A stretch of DNA of 6,565 nt, taken from assembly GCA_045578725.1 (NCBI GenBank), contig JAZNKS010000009.1, positions 1 to 6,565 of the forward strand, read 5' to 3'. The position numbers and the translations under genes are program-made. The stretch is from Flemingiibacterium sp045578725 (GTDB taxonomy: Bacteria; Bacillota; Clostridia; Oscillospirales; CAG-272). The notes beneath the pieces were generated by a model. That model worked only from the letters and a program-made list of their open reading frames with translations. It searched no databases and was not told the origin of the DNA. This document shows positions 1 through 5,526 of this stretch, one piece after another. Position 1 is the stretch's first letter; each line of letters begins with the position of its first letter.

Positions 1-16
1 CTCTTTGCGATATCTT

Positions 17-46
17 ATTGTACCACATCCCGCCCACTTAAATCAA
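17..46 (-). promoter_or_regulatory. Putative divergent sigma-A promoter pointing out of the window
   Basis: Read on the minus strand, TTGATT (plus 41-46) is followed after 18 bases by TACAAT (plus 17-22). These match the -35 and -10 consensus at four and five of six positions. Transcription would start near position 10 and run leftwards out of the window. This suggests a divergently transcribed gene beyond the left edge, often a regulator beside a catabolic operon, but that gene is not visible. This is a consensus match only. Confidence 0.42.
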
Positions 47-173
47 GAGCGATCCGGCATGAACTCTTCCGACTTTTTGCACCCTTTTTCGCCATTTCAG
101 GCAATTCTGCCCTTTTTTCAACGAATTATGGAATATTATGGATGCCGTCGCTTTGGCGGAGAAAGGAACTTCT
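47..173. other. T-rich leader between the divergent promoter and the operon
   Basis: No convincing gene lies here. The stretch is pyrimidine-rich, with several T-runs between 75 and 119. Near its end, ATTATGGA occurs twice (125-132 and 135-142), ten bases apart. TATTAT at 134-139 is one mismatch from a -10 box and could be the operon promoter, with a start near 146, but no good -35 hexamer sits 16-18 bases before it. I therefore do not call a promoter for the + operon. Confidence 0.4.
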
Positions 174-1007
174 ATGAAACTGAAAAGCTCTGTCTGGTCC
201 CACTATTTCAACCGGCTTTCCCCAGAGGAAAAATTGGATGCCTACCTTCGCGGCGGCTTCACCGAAGCCGAGCTCTCCGATGAGGATGGCCATGCCCTTT
301 TGGCCCGCGGCGATGGGGCAAGAGCCGGCACTGCCTATCTTGCCTATGCAAAGGAGCGCGGCTTTTCTTTCCCGCAGGGGCACCTCTGGCTGACGGTTGA
401 CATCACCGCCGGTCAGAAAACCCTTGATGAACTGAAGCGCTGGCTGGATCTGTTCCTGGCCCTGGAGATCCGCTCCGGTGTTCTCCATGTCACCGGCGAT
501 CCGAAGCTGACCTGGGAGGAGCTTTTTGAGCCCCGCATCCGTGCGCTGGAACAGCTGACCGATTATATCCGGGGCACTGATCTGACGATCTGCCTTGAAA
601 ATCTCTGCGGCGCGAACCGTCCCCGAACGGCCGATCAGCTCAATGCTCTGATTGATGCCGTCGGCGATGCCAATCTCGGCATCTGTCTTGACACCGGCCA
701 TCTGAATGTTGCCTCCGCAAGAGGCGAGGGCCAGTCCCAGCTGGAATTCATCCGCAAAGCCGGCAAGCGTCTGAAGGCTCTCCACATCGCCGACAACGAT
801 GGCTCCTCCGACCAGCATCTGATGCCATACGGCCGCGGCAATATCAACTGGGATGAGGTATTCACCGGCCTTTCCGAGGTCGGCTACGACCGGCTCTTCA
901 ATCTGGAAATCCCCGGTGAAACGCGCAGCTATCCGCAGGAAATCCTCGAATACAAGCTTGCCTACATCCGCCGCCTCTGCAATTACATGACCGCGCAGAT
1001 TCGATAA
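174..1007 (+). CDS. Sugar phosphate isomerase/epimerase-like TIM-barrel protein
   Basis: A 277-residue cytoplasmic protein of the xylose isomerase-like TIM-barrel superfamily (AP endonuclease 2 fold), which includes sugar epimerases, hydroxypyruvate isomerase and inosose dehydratase. The metal-binding set is visible in order: Glu142 in ICLENLCG, Asp173 and His176 in CLDTGH, His204 in ALHIADNDG, the D-x-H pair Asp213/His215, and Glu245 in NLEIPGE. It probably interconverts a sugar or sugar acid with a divalent metal, but the substrate cannot be read from the sequence. I chose ATG 174 because AGAAAGGA (159-166) sits seven bases before it. An in-frame ATG at 138 would add 12 residues and has no ribosome binding site. 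It is the first gene of the operon, 31 bases before the esterase gene, and has no signal peptide. Confidence 0.85.
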   Translation: MKLKSSVWSHYFNRLSPEEKLDAYLRGGFTEAELSDEDGHALLARGDGARAGTAYLAYAKERGFSFPQGHLWLTVDITAGQKTLDELKRWLDLFLALEIRSGVLHVTGDPKLTWEELFEPRIRALEQLTDYIRGTDLTICLENLCGANRPRTADQLNALIDAVGDANLGICLDTGHLNVASARGEGQSQLEFIRKAGKRLKALHIADNDGSSDQHLMPYGRGNINWDEVFTGLSEVGYDRLFNLEIPGETRSYPQEILEYKLAYIRRLCNYMTAQIR

Positions 1008-1038
1008 TATTTATCCTCACAGAAAGGAAATACACATC

Positions 1039-1707
1039 ATGATTTTTCAGAATATGGACCGCATTGTCTTTGCCGGTGATTCCGTCACCGATATGAGCCG
1101 CTCCCAGCCGGTCGGCGAGGGCCTCTTTGAGAATGTCGGCCGGAGCTATGTCCGCATTGTCGAGAATATGCTCACCGCCGTCTATCCCGAGCGCAATATC
1201 CGCATCTCCAATCTCGGCTGCAGCGGCAATACCAGCCGCGATCTGCTCGCCCGCTTCCAGCGCGATGTGGTGGATCTGAACCCGGATTGGGTTTCGATCT
1301 GCATCGGCATCAACGATGTCTGGCGCCAGTTCGACTCGCCGGCCATCCCCGACGGCCATGTCCTGCCCGATGAATACGAGCGCAATCTGGAGGAAATGAT
1401 TGTCCGCATCAAGGATCGCGTGAAGGGTGTCTTCATTCTCTCCCCCTACTTCATCGAGCCGCTTCGCACCGATCCGATGCGTGCCCGTATGGACGAATAT
1501 GTCGCCATCAGCAAAAAGCTGGCAGAGAAGCACGGCTGCACCTTCGTCAACTTCCAGCAGCTGTATGAGGATTACTGCCGCTATCAGCACTCGGCGCGGA
1601 TTGCCTGGGACCGCGTACATCCCAACCAGATCGGCGCAACGCTGATGGCAAGAGCCTTCCTGAAGGTCTGCGATTTTGATTACGATCACACGCCCGAAAA
1701 CGGTTAA
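1039..1707 (+). CDS. SGNH/GDSL-family hydrolase (probable carbohydrate esterase)
   Basis: A 222-residue serine esterase of the SGNH fold. All four family blocks are present: FAGDS with nucleophile Ser15, block II NLGCSGN with Gly60, block III GIND with Asn92 as oxyanion-hole residue, and block V DRVHP with Asp191 and His194 completing the triad. Close relatives of this size and layout are often annotated as acetyl-xylan or rhamnogalacturonan acetylesterases and remove acetyl groups from sugars. That specificity is inferred here, mainly from the beta-helix and isomerase neighbours. There is no signal peptide or membrane segment, so it should act in the cytoplasm on imported oligosaccharides. 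AGGA (1025-1028) lies ten bases before the ATG. The last 32 bases are shared with the next gene. Confidence 0.88.
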   Translation: MIFQNMDRIVFAGDSVTDMSRSQPVGEGLFENVGRSYVRIVENMLTAVYPERNIRISNLGCSGNTSRDLLARFQRDVVDLNPDWVSICIGINDVWRQFDSPAIPDGHVLPDEYERNLEEMIVRIKDRVKGVFILSPYFIEPLRTDPMRARMDEYVAISKKLAEKHGCTFVNFQQLYEDYCRYQHSARIAWDRVHPNQIGATLMARAFLKVCDFDYDHTPENG

Positions 1708-2668
1708 TCTGCTTCTTGGCCTCGCGCTGATCCTTGCCGGATGCGCCGCTGCGGATCGCGTGCCCCCCGCAGACACCGATGCCCCGCTTGCCTGGCTGGC
1801 ACCGGATGAAAGGGCGCACACCGAGGCAAGCGTTGAGGAGGTCACCGATCCGCCCGAAACCGAGCCGCCGGTTCCGATTGATCTTCCGGATGCGGTTGTC
1901 ACCGATATTACCGACAATGCCGCCCGCGAAATTCTGCTTGAAATCGAACGGATTTCCGAGGGGATGTCCGTCGATTACGCCTCAACGGACGGGCAGTATT
2001 TCTTCACCGTGCGCGGGGAGGAGATTTACCCCTCCGCCAGCACAATCAAGGTCATGTACTGCCAGCATCTGCTCCGGCGGGGCGTGGATCTGTCGAAAGA
2101 AATCCCCCTGCAGGCTGTCATCCGCAACAGCTGGTCCGAGCAGCTCACCTCTGCCTATATCGGCCGGCGCTTCACGGTGAAGGAGCTGATGCAGTACACC
2201 ATCATCGACTCGGACAACATGGCCTACCGTCTGCTCTTTGATTCCTTCGGTGCCGCCGGCTTCAATGCCTATGCCGATTCCATCGGCGCGCCGGGGCTGA
2301 AGCTGTACGGCGGCTATGAATTCACGAAGCTGTCGATTCACAATCTGACGCTGGGCGTGCTGGATGCCTACCGCTACAGCATCGAAACCGGGGATGATAC
2401 CCTCATCGGGCTGATGAAAAACACCACCCACAACCGGCAGATTCCGGCCGGCACCCAGTACGAAACCGCCCACAAATACGGCTTTGAAGGCGGAACCAAG
2501 GGCTATCACGATACCGGCATCGTGTTCGCCGACACGCCGTATGCGCTGACTATCATGTCCCGCCTGCTGTCCTCGGCCGAGGGGACCGATGAGCGCTTCA
2601 TCGCCATCACCCGGCTGACCGAACAGCTTCACGAACTGCTATATTCCCAAAAAGGAGAATCTTCATGA
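1676..2668 (+). CDS. Lipoprotein serine hydrolase, class A beta-lactamase-like domain
   Basis: A 330-residue protein starting at TTG, with GAAGG (1662-1666) nine bases upstream. No in-frame ATG occurs until residue 97, and only this start gives the complete lipoprotein signal: Arg6/Lys8, a hydrophobic stretch, then the lipobox LAGC with Cys23. A Pro/Asp/Glu-rich linker (about 24-75) leads to a domain with the class A signatures SxxK (Ser122-Thr-Ile-Lys125), SDN (179-181) and K-Y-G (267-269) in place of KTG. I see no ExxLN omega-loop motif between SDN and KYG, so the general-base Glu that deacylates beta-lactams in class A enzymes seems absent. A true beta-lactamase is therefore unlikely. A cell-envelope peptidase or esterase fits better. 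It should be anchored to the outer face of the membrane. The reading frame overlaps the esterase gene by 32 bases and the next gene by four, which suggests translational coupling. Confidence 0.82.
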   Translation: MITITRPKTVNLLLGLALILAGCAAADRVPPADTDAPLAWLAPDERAHTEASVEEVTDPPETEPPVPIDLPDAVVTDITDNAAREILLEIERISEGMSVDYASTDGQYFFTVRGEEIYPSASTIKVMYCQHLLRRGVDLSKEIPLQAVIRNSWSEQLTSAYIGRRFTVKELMQYTIIDSDNMAYRLLFDSFGAAGFNAYADSIGAPGLKLYGGYEFTKLSIHNLTLGVLDAYRYSIETGDDTLIGLMKNTTHNRQIPAGTQYETAHKYGFEGGTKGYHDTGIVFADTPYALTIMSRLLSSAEGTDERFIAITRLTEQLHELLYSQKGESS

Positions 2669-4245
2669 GCAATATCCTCCGGCTTTCCCAGTATCTCACC
2701 GATTACCGCACCGCCAACCGTGCGCTGATCGCCATGTTTTCCGCCGCAAGAGCCGGCGATACCCTCATCATCGAGCCGGGCGATTACAGCATCACCCAGA
2801 CCGTGCCGCTCACATCGGACATCACCGTTCGTGCGGACAATGCCGTCTTCCGCTTTCCGGAGCAGCTGCCCGAGGATTATCGGATCCGGATGTTTTACGG
2901 CAAGGATATCCATGGCCTTCGCTGGATCGGCGGATGCTTTGCCGGCCATGTCTACAATCCCGCCTCGGCCGTCAATCTCTGGGAGCCGAACAGCGAAACA
3001 CTCGGCATCGTCATCGAAGGCGGTTCCGATCTTCACTTTGAGCGGATCAGCGGCCGCAATACCGCCGGCTCGGTCATCCTTTGTGACGGCTGTGAGGAGC
3101 AGCCGATCCGAAATGTGGAGCTGCTTGATCTGGATCTTATCAACTGCGGCCGCTTCATGTGGGACTACGGCTATCTGTGGCAGAGGATCACCTTCCCCGA
3201 AAATCACACGCCGGAGGAGGTAGCCAATGCCCGCCGCTATATGCCCGCCGTCTATCAGTCCGGCCCGCTGACCTTTGACGGCGAGCGGATTTTATCCGAT
3301 ACCATGCCTCCCCGTCAGGTGCAGGACGATGCCGTCACCTTCTTCGGTGAGAGTCTGCCCGCCAACATTGTCCGGGGCAAATTCTATTATGCCGAGCCGG
3401 ATGAAGACGGTGCGCTCCGAATCCGCGAATCCCTTGATTCGCCCTTTATGCGCTTCGAGCCGGTCCGCTGCAGCGCCCGCCTTTTCCGCGGCATCTATCA
3501 GGTCTATCACGCCATGTATGCCCCGGCCGGCGGCGGAAGCTCCAAGGGCGGCGCTGATATCCGCCATGCCGTAAATGTCACCATGAAGGGCTGCCGGATC
3601 AGCGCTCCGGGCGATGCCATGCACATTCATTTCTGCGAAAATGTCCTTGTGGAGAACAACATCATCGAAGGTGCCCGGATGGGAGCCATGTTCATCTCCG
3701 CCCATTGCCATCATGTTATTGTGCGCGGCAATCTGGTAGACGGCGGCAACTGCTCCCGCGTTCTGACCGTCGAAACCGGCGGCCGGGATGTGCTGATCGA
3801 GCACAACATCTTCAAAAACGGCGGCCGCGGAAGCTGGATTGATACCCCCGACGGCATCACGCTCCGCCGCAACTTCTTCATCGGCAACACAAAGAAGTGC
3901 ACGCCCGATCCCGCCATCGGCCGGCTCAGCCCGACAGCAGGCACCTATGAAAAATACGGCGAGCTCTATTTCACCACCCGCACCCACGGCGCCATCTACG
4001 GCAATATCACGCTGGAGGGCAACTGCTTCATCACAGAAGAGGGCTGTTCGGCCGGCGTTGTCTTCAACGGGCATGGCCGCACAATCCGGGTAGAGGGCAA
4101 TATCTTTGAGGGTCCCTGCCGCACGCTGTATGTTTCACCGGTCTGCGAGGATGTGACCGTCGCCGAAAACAGCGGCGGCCCCGTCACGGTCGATTCGGTT
4201 GCAAACGAGGCCTTCGACATCCCCGGTACCATCTATCTTCGCTGA
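2665..4245 (+). CDS. Right-handed parallel beta-helix protein (pectate lyase-like)
   Basis: A 526-residue protein starting at an ATGA overlap with the previous stop, with AAAGGAG about eight bases upstream. Residues 20-65 resemble the N-terminal cap of pectate lyase-like proteins (AGDTLIIEPGDYSIT, then a turn ending in an ADNA-type motif). Residues about 300-510 form repeated turns with Asn at 332, 356, 381, 403, 453 and 479. Spacing is 22-26 residues, with one double interval of 50, which is the asparagine ladder of a beta-helix. Residues about 163-300 break the repeat and look like an inserted segment. Such folds mostly belong to polysaccharide lyases, GH28-type hydrolases and epimerases, but no family-specific catalytic motif is evident. 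There is no signal peptide, and 14 cysteines fit a cytoplasmic protein. It is the last gene before the operon terminator. Confidence 0.8.
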   Translation: MSNILRLSQYLTDYRTANRALIAMFSAARAGDTLIIEPGDYSITQTVPLTSDITVRADNAVFRFPEQLPEDYRIRMFYGKDIHGLRWIGGCFAGHVYNPASAVNLWEPNSETLGIVIEGGSDLHFERISGRNTAGSVILCDGCEEQPIRNVELLDLDLINCGRFMWDYGYLWQRITFPENHTPEEVANARRYMPAVYQSGPLTFDGERILSDTMPPRQVQDDAVTFFGESLPANIVRGKFYYAEPDEDGALRIRESLDSPFMRFEPVRCSARLFRGIYQVYHAMYAPAGGGSSKGGADIRHAVNVTMKGCRISAPGDAMHIHFCENVLVENNIIEGARMGAMFISAHCHHVIVRGNLVDGGNCSRVLTVETGGRDVLIEHNIFKNGGRGSWIDTPDGITLRRNFFIGNTKKCTPDPAIGRLSPTAGTYEKYGELYFTTRTHGAIYGNITLEGNCFITEEGCSAGVVFNGHGRTIRVEGNIFEGPCRTLYVSPVCEDVTVAENSGGPVTVDSVANEAFDIPGTIYLR

Positions 4246-4255
4246 ATCCCAAATG

Positions 4256-4290
4256 AAAATCTCCGTGTGACAGGCACGGAGATTTTTTTT
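4256..4290 (+). terminator. Intrinsic terminator of the four-gene operon
   Basis: A perfect 12-base-pair stem (4256-4267 with 4275-4286, arms AAAATCTCCGTG and CACGGAGATTTT) has a seven-base loop and ends in eight T residues (4283-4290). It starts 11 bases after the beta-helix stop codon. This is a textbook rho-independent terminator for the + operon. On the minus strand the T-run is short and interrupted, so it is weaker in that direction. Confidence 0.93.
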
Positions 4291-4333
4291 GCGACGAAGT
4301 TTGTAAGGGCCTGCCAATCTTCGTCGCAAAAAA
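4285..4333. repeat. 15-base inverted repeat overlapping the terminator T-tract
   Basis: TTTTTTGCGACGAAG (4285-4299) is the exact reverse complement of CTTCGTCGCAAAAAA (4319-4333), with a 19-base loop. Its left arm uses the T-tract of the preceding terminator, so the two hairpins compete for 4285-4286. No T-run follows the right arm, so this is not a second standard terminator for + transcripts. Its role is unknown: readthrough RNA structure, a protein site or a remnant of a small repeat element. Confidence 0.8.
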
Positions 4334-4397
4334 GGTCAAACTGGATAATCCGTCAAAATTCTGCCTGATCTGACACGGAATTGAGCGGGTATTCCTC

Positions 4398-4427
4398 TTG
4401 TTTTTGTATATCCGGACGGCGTATAAT
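4398..4427 (+). promoter_or_regulatory. Sigma-A-like promoter of the Spo0A-like gene
   Basis: A perfect -10 box TATAAT (4422-4427) is preceded after 18 bases by TTGTTT (4398-4403), a weak -35 that keeps the TTG. Transcription would start near 4434, leaving a leader of about 50 bases before ATG 4484. The position after the operon terminator supports independent transcription of the regulator gene. Confidence 0.65.
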
Positions 4428-4483
4428 AGAAACCGTGCGGCGCCAACCGATACCGGCTCCGCAAAGAAAGGTCACATTTTACC

Positions 4484-5314
4484 ATGAACCGTACCGGACA
4501 ATCCATTCTGATTTTTGAACCGGATCCGCTTCTGCGGCGGCAGTTTCAGCTCTGCCTGTGCCATGCCGGTTACCGCCGCATCCGCGAAGCCGCCGCCTTT
4601 GAAGAGGCCCGCTCCCGTATCCGGAGCGAATGCTTCTCGGCAATCGTCTGCGATGGTGAGCACTACATCCGGGATACACTTCGTCTGATCGATGCGGAAT
4701 CCGCGCTGGCCGCCGATGGCAGGGCGGCCGCCATTCTCTGCTATTACGGCTCCGGAGATCCCGACACGCCAAAGAGAATCTGCCGCGCCGCCGGCCTTTC
4801 CCGGGCCGTGATTTCCTTTGCTTCGGCTGATCTCTGCCGCAAGCTTGAAATGGCGCTTGACCTGAATTCCCTGCAGCAGCGCATGGATACCGATTACCGG
4901 CAGCTGATCGCTTCCGGCGACTGTAAAGACGAGATGCCCTATCTGTCCGGAAGCACCACCTTGCTTCGGGAACAGATTGAAAATGTCTTCTGTGATCTCG
5001 GTCTGTCCCCGCATCTGAACGGCTACCACTATCTGCAGACGGCCCTTCTTCTGCTTTGTCAGGATCCCGGGCGTTACCGCCGTATTACAGGCGAGCTGTA
5101 TCCGGCCGTTGCACGGGTCTGGCAGTCCACCGCCAGCCGGGTAGAGCGCTCCATCCGCACCGTTATCGCCGAGGCATGGAAGCATAACCGTCAGGAAAGC
5201 ATTGAGCGGTATTTCACGCCGTCCGAACGGATTCTCCGGGAGCATCCGAGCAATTCCCGCTTTCTCGATGCCATCCTCCGCTATCTCCTCCGCCGGCCTC
5301 CGGAGGAGCTGTAA
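4484..5314 (+). CDS. Spo0A-family transcription regulator with degenerate receiver domain
   Basis: A 276-residue protein close to the usual Spo0A length (about 267). Residues about 160-270 form a clear Spo0A C-terminal DNA-binding domain: LNGYHYLQTA, ELYPAVA and the recognition-helix region TASRVERSIR followed by IAEAW match Spo0A closely. Residues 8-125 look like a CheY-type receiver with Asp57 at the phospho-acceptor position, but the acidic pocket is altered (Glu12-Pro13-Asp14), the conserved Thr/Ser is Cys86, and the Lys-Pro pair is replaced by Ser111-Phe112. Phosphorylation control may therefore be changed or lost. It could be this organism's Spo0A or, more likely in my view, a divergent paralog. 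AAAGG (4467-4471) lies 12 bases before the ATG, a rather long spacing. The gene stands alone, convergent with the antiporter gene, and no spoIVB-like neighbour is visible. Confidence 0.85.
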   Translation: MNRTGQSILIFEPDPLLRRQFQLCLCHAGYRRIREAAAFEEARSRIRSECFSAIVCDGEHYIRDTLRLIDAESALAADGRAAAILCYYGSGDPDTPKRICRAAGLSRAVISFASADLCRKLEMALDLNSLQQRMDTDYRQLIASGDCKDEMPYLSGSTTLLREQIENVFCDLGLSPHLNGYHYLQTALLLLCQDPGRYRRITGELYPAVARVWQSTASRVERSIRTVIAEAWKHNRQESIERYFTPSERILREHPSNSRFLDAILRYLLRRPPEEL

Positions 5315-5355
5315 AGAAAAGGGCGCTGCTGCAAGTTGAAAACTTGCAGCAGCGC
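5313..5355 (-). terminator. Terminator-like hairpin for the minus-strand antiporter transcript
   Basis: A perfect 15-base-pair stem (5323-5337 with 5341-5355, arm GCGCTGCTGCAAGTT) has a GAA loop. Read on the minus strand it is followed by CCTTTTCTTT (plus 5313-5322), a usable U-rich tract. On the plus strand no T-run follows. It therefore fits termination of the antiporter mRNA, although it lies about 170 bases past that gene's stop and directly abuts the stop of the convergent gene. Confidence 0.65.
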
Positions 5356-5366
5356 TGGGCGTAAAC

Positions 5367-5414
5367 GCGCAGGCGCTTTTGCGCAGGCGCTTTTGCGCAG
5401 GCGCTTTGCGCCTG
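5367..5414. repeat. Three 14-base tandem repeats closing in a hairpin
   Basis: GCGCAGGCGCTTTT occurs at 5367-5380 and 5381-5394, and again at 5395-5408 with the last base changed to G. The third copy runs into a stem-loop, CAGGCGC (5398-5404), TTT, GCGCCTG (5408-5414). The same CAGGCGC occurs in the first two copies (5370-5376 and 5384-5390), so GCGCCTG can pair with any of the three. Copy number may vary by replication slippage. Confidence 0.85.
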
Positions 5415-5417
5415 AAA

Positions 5418-5452
5418 CCATCGGTTTTTGTGTGCAAAGCACACAAAAATGG
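5418..5452. repeat. Stem-loop with 11-base-pair core
   Basis: TTTTTGTGTGC (5425-5435) pairs exactly with GCACACAAAAA (5439-5449) around an AAA loop. CCA (5418-5420) can extend the stem with TGG (5450-5452) past a four-base bulge. It has no T-run on its 3' side on either strand, so it is not a typical terminator. Confidence 0.8.
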
Positions 5453-5470
5453 AACCCTCAATGGGTTCCA
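5450..5470. repeat. Short 8-base-pair stem-loop
   Basis: TGGAACCC (5450-5457) pairs with GGGTTCCA (5463-5470) around a five-base loop. It shares 5450-5452 with the extension of the preceding stem-loop, so the extended form of one excludes the full form of the other. Confidence 0.72.
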
Positions 5471-5484
5471 AGATGTATTTACTG

Positions 5485-5526
5485 GGGGCTGTTGCATCGA
5501 AATGCAACAGCCCCTGGTTTGTTCTT
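5485..5526 (+). terminator. Terminator-like hairpin for the plus-strand Spo0A-like transcript
   Basis: A perfect 13-base-pair stem (5485-5497 with 5502-5514, arm GGGGCTGTTGCAT) has a CGAA loop. It is followed on the plus strand by TGGTTTGTTCTT, a moderately T-rich tract that reaches the antiporter stop codon. On the minus strand no T-run follows. It therefore fits termination of the Spo0A-like mRNA, about 200 bases after that gene ends. The T-tract is imperfect, so efficiency is uncertain. Confidence 0.62.

Noticed and set aside
138..173. Earlier in-frame ATG at 138 for the isomerase gene
   Set aside because: No ribosome binding site precedes it, and the 12 extra residues do not look like part of the fold. 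ATG 174 has AGAAAGGA at good spacing.
1..177. A plus-strand frame open from the left edge, ending in TGA overlapping the ATG at 174
   Set aside because: It runs only 58 codons, the sequence is T-rich and unlike the neighbouring coding DNA, and the translation has no recognisable domain. A minus-strand promoter lies inside it. Most likely a chance open frame.
5..283. Plus-strand 92-codon frame across the leader
   Set aside because: It runs into the isomerase gene in another frame, and the translation is low-quality and unrecognisable.
898..1917. Long minus-strand open frame (339 codons) across the esterase and serine hydrolase genes
   Set aside because: It is antisense to two genes with intact catalytic motifs, its translation is a low-complexity Ser/Gly/Ala/Ile-rich shadow, and it has no domain.
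4291..4327. Spo0A boxes (TGTCGAA) in the inverted-repeat arms, suggesting autoregulation
   Set aside because: The best matches, CGACGAA in each arm, agree at only five of seven positions, which is expected by chance.
4335..4357. Repeated GTCAAA (4335-4340 and 4352-4357) upstream of the Spo0A-like promoter
   Set aside because: Six-base repeats in AT-rich DNA are common, the 17-base spacing has no helical meaning, and the match to a 0A box is weak.
4472..5497. Long minus-strand open frame (341 codons) antisense to the Spo0A-like gene
   Set aside because: The plus-strand frame has an unmistakable Spo0A domain. The antisense product has no recognisable features and runs through the intergenic hairpins.
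5315..5524. CRISPR array in the repeat-rich gap
   Set aside because: The tandem units are 14 bases with no unique spacers between them, and the other repeats are unrelated palindromes. No cas gene is nearby.
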